DNA from: a virus
Strand: one strand, 5' to 3'
DNA: 42,010 nucleotides
IMG/VR virus record: IMGVR_UViG_3300022745_000067
Coordinates: 1-42,010 of that record
Part shown: positions 29,051 to 37,825 of the stretch, one piece after another
How the letters are laid out: each line of letters starts with the position of its first letter
Numbering within the stretch: the first letter of the stretch is position 1
Program-made: the position numbers and the translations under genes
The notes under the pieces: generated by a model
The model's input: only the letters and a program-made list of their open reading frames with translations
Told to the model about the DNA's origin: nothing
Databases searched by the model: none

Positions 29051-31629
29051 TGCCAGGCCCGCTCGACACCGGCATGGGCCCCCTTGACCCACAAGCACCG
29101 CCCGTCGCCCCCGACGACACCAAGCAGCAAGCCCTAGCCGCGCTGGCGGCGCTTAGTGGCCACATCCCGCTGTTTAACCCTGCAGGCGAGCCCGATCCTG
29201 GCACAGGGTCCGACCCTGGCCTGGCACCCGTCGTGCCTGGCCCCAGTGGGTTCTACAGCGACAGCACCGGGCAGCTCTATGACCCAATGGGCGGATGGGG
29301 CAACTTCAATCCAGCCACGGGGGGCGCGTCCACGGGCATTGTTGACGGCCACTTCGGGCCACCCCCTGGGAGGGGGCTCGCGGAACCCGGAGCGCAAGGG
29401 GCGCCCACTTCTCAACAAGCTTCCGGGTCTCTTCCTCCTCCCTCTGCATCCCCCGCACCACCTGCTCCCCCTCCAGGTGCCGCGCCTGTTGCCCCCGCTG
29501 CGCCTACACCTCCAATGGGCAAGGACGGGTTCCCCGACCGCACGCCAGTTTTACTCCCTGAGCTGTCGCTGGCCGACCTGCCTATCCCTAAGACTGAGGA
29601 AGAGGCCAAGCACAATCAAGACCTGATTGCGGCTAGCGCTGAGAACGCCAAGGAGAACGCCCGTCGGTTAGCAGAGGCCGCAGCCCTGTCCAAGAACGAC
29701 AGGGAGATGGCGGCGATGCAGGCGGATGTAGAGGAGCGCGCGAAGATCGACGCCGAGCACGAGAAAGCTGTAATTGTCGCACACACGTTGGCACAGCAAA
29801 AGACGGCCGAGCAGGTCAAGCAATACGACGCGGCCGTTGCCGCCAAGCCCGACCCAGCCCACTATTTTTCGGGCGAGGGTGGGGGGCTCCGACGCGTTAT
29901 GTGGGGCATGGCGGTTGCGCTCCAGGCAATTGGAAACATGCGGAACCCGGGTGCCACAAACCAGGCCCTGGCCATGCTAGAGCGTGAACTCAACAATGAC
30001 GTTGACCAGCAACTCAAGCAACAGTCGATCCAAATTGACCGTGCGAAGTTCGGGGTTGCCCAGCAGCGCGAGGAGAACCAGTACGAGGAGAGCAATGTAG
30101 AGGCTCGCTACCGAATGGTCCTCCAGCGCCAGCTTAGCCTTGCCGCCTATGCAAAGGCCAAGGCAGACGCACCCGGACCTTTGGATGCCAAAGCAGCGGC
30201 TGCTACGCTCCATGCGGAGTTTGCGACAAAAGCCATGGACACCGTGGCTAAGATGACAGAGGTCGCCACGGCTAAGGAGGTCAAAAAGGTCGACCAAGCC
30301 TTCGATCTCAAGAAGCAGTCGCGTGAGTTTGGCCACTCCGACGCAATGCAGCAGCGTACCTTCGAGCAAGAAGATCGGATGGCTCGGGAACGCCTCGGGC
30401 TGGGTGCCCAGGAGTACGCGGCCAAGAAGGCGATTGACGAAGTAGAGATCGACCCACAAGCCACTGGCCTCTCTATCCGCGATAGGAATGGCAACCTTCA
30501 CCCTGCAGTTGTCGCCGACAAGGAGACACGCCTAAAGATCGGGGCCGACTTAGACACCATGTCGCGGCAATCCGATGCCGCTGCTCGCATCCTTGCCCGT
30601 GTTGACAAGGTGACGAAGTGGAGTGCAGTGCTTGGTAGAGACCCAGAGCTTAGGGGCGCCATCCTCGATTACATTATGCCCCAAATCAAGGACGCGTCGG
30701 GTAAGGCATTCACCAAGGAGGAGGTCAAGAATCACCTCGCTACCATCGGCGTAGCTGGATTTGGCGGACTAGGCAGTGTGTCTGACATATTGGGAGAGCT
30801 GGGTAGGGGCAACTTTACCGCCGACCTATCCCTCCTCAAGCGGAAGATGGCGAGTCAACAGACCGACGCCGAGGCCGCGCTAAAGCAACGGTACAATCTG
30901 AAGCTAAATGGTGGGGAGCTAAATTTCCGTCCACCCCCGCGCACTGCAAAGCTGCCTGATCCGCTGGATGCTGATGGATTTGTAGGGATCCATGGTGGCG
31001 CGGTGCCAGGGGTTGACCCCCTGCCAATGAACGCAACAGATGCCCGGCGCGGCTTCAACCAGGCCGGTGAGCCGATCCGCCAGACCGCTGCCGACTCTGT
31101 CATCAATGACAAGGTGATGGGCCTCTATGGCACCACCGACATGGCCCACCCCGAGCAAGGCAAGATCCTAACGGTAAAGGGAATTGCCGCCGCGGAGCCA
31201 GGTATGCGTCGGGACGTTCTACGCGCCCTCGAGGCGGCCGGGGACTTGACCCCCGAATCCAAGACTCGGGCTATCCAGCACCTCGAGGTGGAGATCGCCA
31301 CGGCCAAACTAAAGTCGGAGGAGACCAGAGCAGACATCGTCAAATCAATCGCGGCCAAGGCCCTGCTAGACATGAAGTTGTCCCATGATGGGCCACCAAG
31401 CACGGGGGAAATCCTCGACAAGGTCCAGGGGGCGATGAACGTGCCGGCAGGTGAGCAGTCAGCCATTGTCCGCGAGGTCCGCGATGCAATCGACCGCCTG
31501 CAGGGAGCCAACGAGCCCATAACGAAGCCGAGCCAATTGCCACAAAGACCAGCAGCGCCATCTAAGCCGGTCATAGTGGATGATGGAGTGGCCACCGGGC
31601 ATCGAGCGGGATTCCAAGCAGCACCATAG
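29050..31629 (+). CDS. Internal virion protein candidate 2
   Basis: An 859-residue protein. The first 180 residues are Pro/Ala-rich and disordered (ASPAPPAPPPGAAPVAPAAP near 130-160), followed by long coiled coils (about 190-300 and 400-480: KENARRLAEAAALSKNDREM; QKTAEQVKQYDAAVAAK). The architecture matches ejection proteins that leave the capsid ahead of DNA. No lytic domain is evident. The next gene starts six bases after the stop. Confidence 0.6.
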   Translation: MPGPLDTGMGPLDPQAPPVAPDDTKQQALAALAALSGHIPLFNPAGEPDPGTGSDPGLAPVVPGPSGFYSDSTGQLYDPMGGWGNFNPATGGASTGIVDGHFGPPPGRGLAEPGAQGAPTSQQASGSLPPPSASPAPPAPPPGAAPVAPAAPTPPMGKDGFPDRTPVLLPELSLADLPIPKTEEEAKHNQDLIAASAENAKENARRLAEAAALSKNDREMAAMQADVEERAKIDAEHEKAVIVAHTLAQQKTAEQVKQYDAAVAAKPDPAHYFSGEGGGLRRVMWGMAVALQAIGNMRNPGATNQALAMLERELNNDVDQQLKQQSIQIDRAKFGVAQQREENQYEESNVEARYRMVLQRQLSLAAYAKAKADAPGPLDAKAAAATLHAEFATKAMDTVAKMTEVATAKEVKKVDQAFDLKKQSREFGHSDAMQQRTFEQEDRMARERLGLGAQEYAAKKAIDEVEIDPQATGLSIRDRNGNLHPAVVADKETRLKIGADLDTMSRQSDAAARILARVDKVTKWSAVLGRDPELRGAILDYIMPQIKDASGKAFTKEEVKNHLATIGVAGFGGLGSVSDILGELGRGNFTADLSLLKRKMASQQTDAEAALKQRYNLKLNGGELNFRPPPRTAKLPDPLDADGFVGIHGGAVPGVDPLPMNATDARRGFNQAGEPIRQTAADSVINDKVMGLYGTTDMAHPEQGKILTVKGIAAAEPGMRRDVLRALEAAGDLTPESKTRAIQHLEVEIATAKLKSEETRADIVKSIAAKALLDMKLSHDGPPSTGEILDKVQGAMNVPAGEQSAIVREVRDAIDRLQGANEPITKPSQLPQRPAAPSKPVIVDDGVATGHRAGFQAAP

Positions 31630-31635
31630 GTTCCT

Positions 31636-34600
31636 ATGCCAGATAATGTAGACAAATCGGCGGCACTACTTAACGCAATTGGACCCCCTGCACCTGTTGC
31701 AGGCGACCCATCTGTGGGTAGTGATACGGATCCCACGGTATTGGTGTGGGACACGTCACTTAAGGCCCCCGTCAACATTGCGGCAAGCCAGTATGACGCT
31801 GCGCTTAAGAGTGGCAATTACGCCCCGATCCCTGGACAGGGCAATGCAAGCCTGAACTACCGGGGTGCTGTCACGTCCCAGCCGGCAGGGATTGCCCCTC
31901 TCAAGCTCGGCGGTGGCACTACGCAAACCAAGGGGGAGCGCGACTATGCTGCCCACTCTAGGCAGGACCGTCGTGACCGGCTAGACAATGCCAGCGGGTG
32001 GGGGCGGACATTCCTCCGCAACCTGACGCACGTAGCCAGCTTTGGGGCGGTTACCGACAATAGCGTGGATGCGGCCATTGAGGATGACGTCAACACATCG
32101 GGTGCGGTTGCTGGTCAGGCCCTCGGCTACTTCCTACCGGGTGCCCTTGAGAAGGTGGGCCTCGGGGCAGCCGCCAAGGCGCTCCCCCTTACACATGCAG
32201 AGCGGGCCCTCGCACGGGCAGCCGAAGCAGCTATCCCAGCAGCCCGAGCCGGGTCAAAAGCAGAACTGCTAACCGTTGCTGCCAGTGGCGCGCTCACCAA
32301 TGCTGGCGTCGTTGCCGGGTCCGAGCTAACCAGCTCCGCGATCAGCAGTCTAACGAGTGACAAGCCCTTCGCTGCTAGCCATGCCACGGATACCCTCGGT
32401 ACCGACCTCATCCTGGGTGGCGCACTCCCGGTTGCGGCCAAGCTACTGGGCAAGGCTGCCGGGGCAAGTGCACGGGCGATGGAGCGCCAGGGCATCCACG
32501 ACCTAGGAAGCGATGCGTCAAAGGAGGCACGTGCCGCGTTCGACGACGCGCTAGATGTCCACTACCGTGCTGTCGAAGAGTACGGGCAGAGGCTGGATAA
32601 GTACCAGGTCTTGGATGCTGACGGACACCTACCTCCGATTAGCAAGGACCTAAACAGCGCGCGGGCCGCGGCGCTCCAGGACGCCAAGAAGGCCCAGGAT
32701 GCCCTCCAGAAGATTGACCTCCATGAAGCGCTGAGCGCTGACGCATCGCCCAAGGACCACCTCAAGGCACGCAAGCTCCTGTCCGACTACCAGGCTAAGG
32801 TGGCAGCGCTTGGTGATGCCATGCGGCCGCATCCACTGGAGTTGCAGACCTGGAATGGGGCGCCCGGTGTGGTGGATGGCCCCGGACCGGCCCCTTCAGC
32901 TGACGTTAAGGTGGGCTCCCCCGAGGCCCCCTATCGTGACCAGCCCAACAAGGCGTGGGCTGATCGGCAAGCTAAAGCCGCTCGCAATCGTGTTATGGAC
33001 GCCATTGAACGTGGCGAGATCCCAAACCCAGAATGGCTGCACGATGCCGGTATGCTGGGGGAGATGGGTGGCGGTAAAAAGGTACCTGACGGCGCCGTTG
33101 TTGGGTCAAAGACCGAACCATTGCCGCCAGAGGGCAGTGTAAGCGACGCTACCAATTCGGGCAGGAAGCCAGTTGCTAAGGAGCCGGCCCCCGCCGGTGG
33201 TGGCGTGCAAGATCCCGCTCTGGCACCTACCATGCCAGACATGCGCCTGGCGGACACGGTGCGCTTACCGGGTATCCCGGAGCACTGGCGCGGGGAAGCA
33301 CATGCGGAAGCTGGCACGGATGGGGCTGGCGCGGCGGAAGCTGGCGCGGCCCAGGACGTCGACCCCCACTACCAGCTACCACGCAGTGAGCTGGATATTA
33401 TCAGAAGCCGGCCTGAGTACCTGGAGGCGCTAAGCCCGGAGCAGACGTCTGCTGGAAAGAAAGCGGGTATACCCAGATCGGGTGACGCAATCACCAGTGA
33501 AATGAAGGTACACACGGTAAGTGCAGAGAGCATTGCAAGGCGCGGCTACTCCGAGCCAGAGGCAGGGTTTGATAGTGGCGTACGGCTTGAGAAGGCTAGG
33601 CAAGCAATTAAGGGGGGACAGCGCGATCCTATACAGATTGCAGTCGGACCCGACGGGTCCCTCGAGGTAATTGATGGTAGGCACCGGCTCCGGGCGGCAA
33701 TTGAGCTGGGTAAGGACGTTAAGGTTGTATACGTAAAGGGGTCTGCTGCCGGTAAAGGGTCGGGCCTTGTGATGCACGGCTCGAAGTCCGTGCCTGGCCT
33801 ACATGAAGGGTCCGGGGGTGAATTGGCCTCGCGGCTAGCTGAGGCCGATGCAGCCGGCATGGAGGCAGAGAGGGCCCGGGATACTGCGTCTAAGCAGCTG
33901 TACAAGGCCGATCAGGTAAAGGCCAACAAAGCTGCTGATAAGGCGGACAAGAAATTTGAGGCAGCCAAGGTCCAGTTTTACCTGGCTGCCGGCGTACCGC
34001 GGCCCCCAAACCCCATGGCGGCTGAGTACATGCGGGCGGCAGAGGCTGACCATCCCGCGTTTAAGGTTGCAGCAGAGACGCAACATGCCGTCGCCCGGCT
34101 CCACAAGGTGGCAGGCGAGCAGATGACCCACGCGTCCGCTCTCGAGGTAGCCGAGGGTCTAGGCGCCAAAATTGGAGACGCGGAATCCGTACTAGCCCAA
34201 AAGGCCGGCCAACTCTGGGCTGTTCGGCAAGTCCCCAGCGTCGTGGCAGAGGCAGCCCGCGGCGCCAAAGTGGGTAAGGATAGCCATGATGGGGTCCGTA
34301 ACCTGCTGGTCCGTCGGTTAGCCGCCCGCGCGGGTGGCAAGGTTGGTGCTGCCGTTTTGGGTGGGCCCGGCTGGATCGTCGGATCGGCCTTGGGCGGCGC
34401 GGGCGGGTTTTCCAGTGCGGTTGCTAAGGCACACAAGGCCCTGGTCAACGTGGCGGCCAAGCTGCTCAACCCGACATCGGCCCGTGTCCTTGCCCGTACG
34501 ATCGCGTCCATGTCGGAGGACAAGGCCTACAGTTACGACGGTACGCCGCCCACCAAGGACGTGGCAGCCCGCATCCAGCAGCTGCACATGATCGCCGCAG

Positions 34601-35184
34601 ACCCCGCTGCGGCCCGTGAACGCATTATGAGCGCGCCCGGGATCCAGTCCCTTATGCACGCGGACCCAGAGGTTGGCGGGTTGGTGGTCGACAACGCACT
34701 CAAGCGGGCACAGTACCTGTCCATCTCAGCGCCCCACTACCTAATGCAGGCGTGGGGGATTACGCCCCCAGCGGCGAGCGAGGTCCGGCGGTTCAAGCTC
34801 AAGGAGCGCTGTGCCAATGACGCCGGGTATGCGCTACACCTACTTGAAAGTGGCGTAGTCACCCCGGACGTAGTTGATACAATTAGGGCTTGCCATCCCG
34901 AAGTGGCCAGCATGCTAAACGAGACGCTGCTAGCCGACCCGGATACCCTGATGTCCTTGCCACGGGCACGGCTCAAACAGATTGAGCTGATCACGGGCGT
35001 CCCGCTGACTCCCACGGCCGACCCTGCAGCCGTGGCCAGGCAGCAAGCCCGGTCCCAATTGAGCGTCGCAAATGCCCAGCTGAAGTCCCAGCCTAGCACC
35101 TCAAGTGGTGGCACCAACCCCCAACCCTTCTCCGGTCCACCCCTACCTAGCCAGGCCATTGGCGGCAGAGCCCCTGGCAACTAG
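31636..35184 (+). CDS. Giant internal/ejection protein with ParB-like domain
   Basis: A 1182-residue protein. Residues about 100-290 are Ala/Gly-rich with membrane-active features, about 300-400 coiled coil, and about 905-930 a hydrophobic Gly-rich segment (VGAAVLGGPGWIVGSALGGA). Inserted at about 618-708 is a ParB/sulfiredoxin-like fold: RQAIKGGQRDPIQIAV, then DGSLEVIDGRHRLRAAIELG and VKVVYVKG. The DGRHRLRAA motif is diagnostic. The insert has lower G+C and more A-ending codons than the surroundings, which suggests later insertion. The C-terminus is helical and Pro/Ser-rich. An 86-base gap with two copies of CTAGCCACC follows. Confidence 0.65.
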   Translation: MPDNVDKSAALLNAIGPPAPVAGDPSVGSDTDPTVLVWDTSLKAPVNIAASQYDAALKSGNYAPIPGQGNASLNYRGAVTSQPAGIAPLKLGGGTTQTKGERDYAAHSRQDRRDRLDNASGWGRTFLRNLTHVASFGAVTDNSVDAAIEDDVNTSGAVAGQALGYFLPGALEKVGLGAAAKALPLTHAERALARAAEAAIPAARAGSKAELLTVAASGALTNAGVVAGSELTSSAISSLTSDKPFAASHATDTLGTDLILGGALPVAAKLLGKAAGASARAMERQGIHDLGSDASKEARAAFDDALDVHYRAVEEYGQRLDKYQVLDADGHLPPISKDLNSARAAALQDAKKAQDALQKIDLHEALSADASPKDHLKARKLLSDYQAKVAALGDAMRPHPLELQTWNGAPGVVDGPGPAPSADVKVGSPEAPYRDQPNKAWADRQAKAARNRVMDAIERGEIPNPEWLHDAGMLGEMGGGKKVPDGAVVGSKTEPLPPEGSVSDATNSGRKPVAKEPAPAGGGVQDPALAPTMPDMRLADTVRLPGIPEHWRGEAHAEAGTDGAGAAEAGAAQDVDPHYQLPRSELDIIRSRPEYLEALSPEQTSAGKKAGIPRSGDAITSEMKVHTVSAESIARRGYSEPEAGFDSGVRLEKARQAIKGGQRDPIQIAVGPDGSLEVIDGRHRLRAAIELGKDVKVVYVKGSAAGKGSGLVMHGSKSVPGLHEGSGGELASRLAEADAAGMEAERARDTASKQLYKADQVKANKAADKADKKFEAAKVQFYLAAGVPRPPNPMAAEYMRAAEADHPAFKVAAETQHAVARLHKVAGEQMTHASALEVAEGLGAKIGDAESVLAQKAGQLWAVRQVPSVVAEAARGAKVGKDSHDGVRNLLVRRLAARAGGKVGAAVLGGPGWIVGSALGGAGGFSSAVAKAHKALVNVAAKLLNPTSARVLARTIASMSEDKAYSYDGTPPTKDVAARIQQLHMIAADPAAARERIMSAPGIQSLMHADPEVGGLVVDNALKRAQYLSISAPHYLMQAWGITPPAASEVRRFKLKERCANDAGYALHLLESGVVTPDVVDTIRACHPEVASMLNETLLADPDTLMSLPRARLKQIELITGVPLTPTADPAAVARQQARSQLSVANAQLKSQPSTSSGGTNPQPFSGPPLPSQAIGGRAPGN

Positions 35185-35270
35185 CCCCCTAGCCACCCTA
35201 GCCACCCTGTGCCCCTTGGGTCCCACTCCCAACATAGTCACCCCGCGTCATAAATCAAGAGGTCCTCAAC

Positions 35271-35678
35271 ATGTCCCAGTTCAATAGCATCCCAACTCGC
35301 ATCTTCGGTGGTGATCCACTCGTCCCAGCCAGCCCCTCTAACCAACGGGTGCCCGAACTGCTGACTGCCACCACAAGCCGCAAAATCAAGGGCCCCCAGA
35401 GGGTGGGCCACTTCTGCTACCACGCGCAGGTGGCCGCAGGGACCACGCCAGTAGGTACGCTGACGGTGTGGTACTCCAACCTACCCAACCCGGACGAGAC
35501 GTCGGATGCCGACTGGGTGCAAGATGCCTCGATCGCATCCCTGGACCTTAGTGTTGTCGCCAATACCTTTATCAACGTGGGTAATGTGTTCGCGGAGTAC
35601 ATCCGGTTCAAGGTGACCCGGACTAGTGGCACGATCAGCCTCATCCTGCACGCCAAGGTGGAGGGCGTGTCGGTGTGA
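35271..35678 (+). CDS. Small tail/appendage protein
   Basis: A 135-residue beta-rich protein, MSQFNSIPTRIFGGDPLVPA at the start. The middle (VGHFCYHAQVAAGTTPVGTL; FINVGNVFAEYIRFKVTRTS) resembles single-domain sandwich proteins found among tail appendage genes. AGAGG lies before the ATG. It is the first of a run of small appendage genes and ends in a GTGA overlap with the next. Confidence 0.5.
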   Translation: MSQFNSIPTRIFGGDPLVPASPSNQRVPELLTATTSRKIKGPQRVGHFCYHAQVAAGTTPVGTLTVWYSNLPNPDETSDADWVQDASIASLDLSVVANTFINVGNVFAEYIRFKVTRTSGTISLILHAKVEGVSV

Positions 35679-36481
35679 TTGGTACCCGATCAGGTAGCTC
35701 CCTATCCATCTATGGGCCTAAGGTGGGGAGCGCGACGGACGACGAAGCGGCCAGCGGCGGTGGGCCTACGGCAACGCGGGATGCCACCTCCAATAGGTTC
35801 ACGCCCCTGACCGCAACGGAGTGGACCAACATCGGCTTGGTCGCCCCCACAGGCCTGTGGCTCTGTCAAGAGGCGTCCGGCAATGCTACCGACGTGATCG
35901 GCGGCCTTGTCTTGACTGCCGCGGGTACGCCCATCTACCAGCAGGCGGCGCCCACGGGATGGTCGCGAGGTGGCTGGGGGTTTAGCCAGATCGCATCCCA
36001 GCGGTTCGCGGCTGCAGCTGCAGTCGGCCCGAACCCGTCCACGACGTCCATCATGTTCTGCGCCTATGTCAATATCAAGGCAGAGGCAGGGACTCGGATG
36101 ATCATGGGCGGCGGAATTAACACCACGGAGATGACGTCAGCGCGTGTGACGATCACGCCGCGAATGCAATGTCTGACCGTCAACGTAGCTTCAACTGGAC
36201 CTGCAGCGGATCCAACCGCGGTGGCTGGGTATCAGCTGATCTACGTCAAATACGACCGTACCAATAGCGCCAGCGTCGTGTACACCGAGCAGGAGAAGCT
36301 GGTCGGCACCTATGCAGCCGGCGCCACGGACGGCCAAAAGGGGTTCGGCGGCGTGCTCGGGAACAGCTTTACGGGCGGCATCTGCCTGGCCTGGATGCGC
36401 ACGGGTGCCAGTGCAGAGATGAGTGACGCAGCAGTCAAGGCTGAGATGCAAACCCTTGGCGCCACTATCCCCTGGACGTGA
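35675..36481 (+). CDS. Tail protein with lectin-like (LamG/concanavalin) fold
   Basis: A 268-residue protein starting with GTG. After a flexible head of about 50 residues, LVAPTGLWLCQEASGNATDV followed by LTAAGTPIYQQAAPTG, and later GYQLIYVKYDRTNSASVVYT with KLVGTYAAG, follow the layout of laminin G / concanavalin A-like domains that bind glycans. Probable role is in host surface binding or fibre decoration. Evidence is pattern-level only. Confidence 0.55.
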   Translation: MIGTRSGSSLSIYGPKVGSATDDEAASGGGPTATRDATSNRFTPLTATEWTNIGLVAPTGLWLCQEASGNATDVIGGLVLTAAGTPIYQQAAPTGWSRGGWGFSQIASQRFAAAAAVGPNPSTTSIMFCAYVNIKAEAGTRMIMGGGINTTEMTSARVTITPRMQCLTVNVASTGPAADPTAVAGYQLIYVKYDRTNSASVVYTEQEKLVGTYAAGATDGQKGFGGVLGNSFTGGICLAWMRTGASAEMSDAAVKAEMQTLGATIPWT

Positions 36482-36484
36482 TTT

Positions 36485-36925
36485 ATGGGCCAAAAAGCCA
36501 ACACCTTCATCAACGACCTACTCAAGCTAATCTTTAACAATACCAACATTGCAAACCTAGGTGACGCAACGGGCGTGCGTGGCAGCACTGCAGCTGGCAA
36601 TCTGTACGTCAGTCTGCACACTGCCGACCCTGGCGTGGGTGGCTCGCAGACCACTTCCGAGGCTGCCTACACGAGCTATGCCCGCGTGGCGGTTGCGCGC
36701 TCCACGGCGGGGTGGACCGTAACTGGACAGACTGTGACCCCCTTTGCTGCCATTACCTTCCCGGCCGGCACGGGCGGTGGCGAGGTCTGTACCTTTGCTG
36801 CTGTCGGCCGCGATGCATCCGGCGCGGGTGAGGTGCTCTATCGAGCGGCCCTCACTCCCTCTATCACCACGGGCAATGGGATCACTCCTAACATCCCGAC
36901 ATCTAGCACAATCACGGAGTCGTAA
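36485..36925 (+). CDS. Conserved small tail protein
   Basis: A 146-residue protein of a type common in phage tail regions. The blocks MGQKANTFINDLLKLIFNNT, then NLYVSLHTADPGVGGSQTTS and YARVAVARSTAGWTVTG are characteristic. Its function in the virion is not established. It lies between lectin-like and other appendage genes. Confidence 0.6.
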   Translation: MGQKANTFINDLLKLIFNNTNIANLGDATGVRGSTAAGNLYVSLHTADPGVGGSQTTSEAAYTSYARVAVARSTAGWTVTGQTVTPFAAITFPAGTGGGEVCTFAAVGRDASGAGEVLYRAALTPSITTGNGITPNIPTSSTITES

Positions 36926-36927
36926 AC

Positions 36928-37488
36928 ATGGGCGTTCAAACGTTTCCCCAGGTCCTTGCCGTCGGTAAAGTCGACGGCCCGACGCTCACCGCTGCCGCTG
37001 CGGCATCCTGTATCCCGACGCCGGAGAAGCTGACGTTACCAAACAACTATTGGTATATCGGCCGGACGTGGCGGCTCACGATGCACGGTCGCATTTCGAC
37101 GGTCATCACGACGCCGGGCACCGCGCGGTTCGATCTGCGCATTGGCGCTGTCGTCGCGTGGGACAGCCAGGCCATCCTACTCGATACTGTGGCCGGCCAC
37201 ACCACAATGCCATGGGTGCTCGAGGTATTGCTCACGTGTCGGGCTGTCGGCACGGGCACGTCGACTCAGCTGTTTGGCGTCGGCAAATGGTCCTGCGAGG
37301 ACATCCTCGGCACGCCGGCTACGTCGCCAAAGGGTTCACTCGTCGCAATGCTGCCATGGAACGCTGCACCGGCGCTCGGCACGGGTTTTGACAACACGGC
37401 GCTGAACACGGTGGATGTGTTTTTCACGCAGACCGCGGCGACCGGATCGCTGACCGTTCATCAGTACCTCCTCGAGGAGCTGACGTAA
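36928..37488 (+). CDS. Appendage/structural protein
   Basis: A 186-residue protein, MGVQTFPQVLAVGKVDGPTL at the start, then beta strands (NNYWYIGRTWRLTMHGRIST; ARFDLRIGAVVAWDSQAILL). Proteins with a similar sequence occur as single structural units near tail fibres of phages. GGAG is present upstream. Codon use changes here, with many TCG/GCG/ACG codons and few CTAG, so this gene and the next may be an acquired pair. Confidence 0.55.
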   Translation: MGVQTFPQVLAVGKVDGPTLTAAAAASCIPTPEKLTLPNNYWYIGRTWRLTMHGRISTVITTPGTARFDLRIGAVVAWDSQAILLDTVAGHTTMPWVLEVLLTCRAVGTGTSTQLFGVGKWSCEDILGTPATSPKGSLVAMLPWNAAPALGTGFDNTALNTVDVFFTQTAATGSLTVHQYLLEELT

Positions 37489-37489
37489 C

Positions 37490-37822
37490 GTGCCCTCGTT
37501 CCCGTTGCAGCTGCAGCGGAGGCCGCCGGGTCGTGCGCCGGGTCGTGCGCCTGGTCGTCTAAGCATCGTCGTAACACCCAAGGGTGCCGCGCAGTTCGTC
37601 GTGTCTGGCCAGTCGGTTGACTCTACCGGGGCGCCGTTGGCGTCGTGCATCGTCAAGCTGTTCCGGGTAGGCGACGATTCGCTTGTCGCAACCTCGACGT
37701 CCGACGGGTCGGGCAACTACTCGTTCACCCTGCCGGCCAACTCGGGAACGTTCTACGTCGTGTCGTTCAATGCTGCGGGCACGCTAGCCGGCTGCACCCT
37801 ACCCGGTATCGTGGCGGTGTAG
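37490..37822 (+). CDS. Ig-like / carboxypeptidase-regulatory-like domain protein
   Basis: A 110-residue protein starting with GTG just after the previous stop. After a short arginine/proline repeat (PPGRAPGRAPGR) it reads SGQSVDSTGAPLASCIVKLF, then SLVATSTSDGSGNYSFTLPA and the closing strands. This is the transthyretin/carboxypeptidase regulatory-like pattern (V-x-D-x-x-G-x-P-L ... T-D-x-x-G-x-Y), often seen in phage surface and fibre proteins, where it may hold sugars. Same compositional style as the gene before it. Confidence 0.6.
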   Translation: MPSFPLQLQRRPPGRAPGRAPGRLSIVVTPKGAAQFVVSGQSVDSTGAPLASCIVKLFRVGDDSLVATSTSDGSGNYSFTLPANSGTFYVVSFNAAGTLAGCTLPGIVAV

Positions 37823-37825
37823 CTT

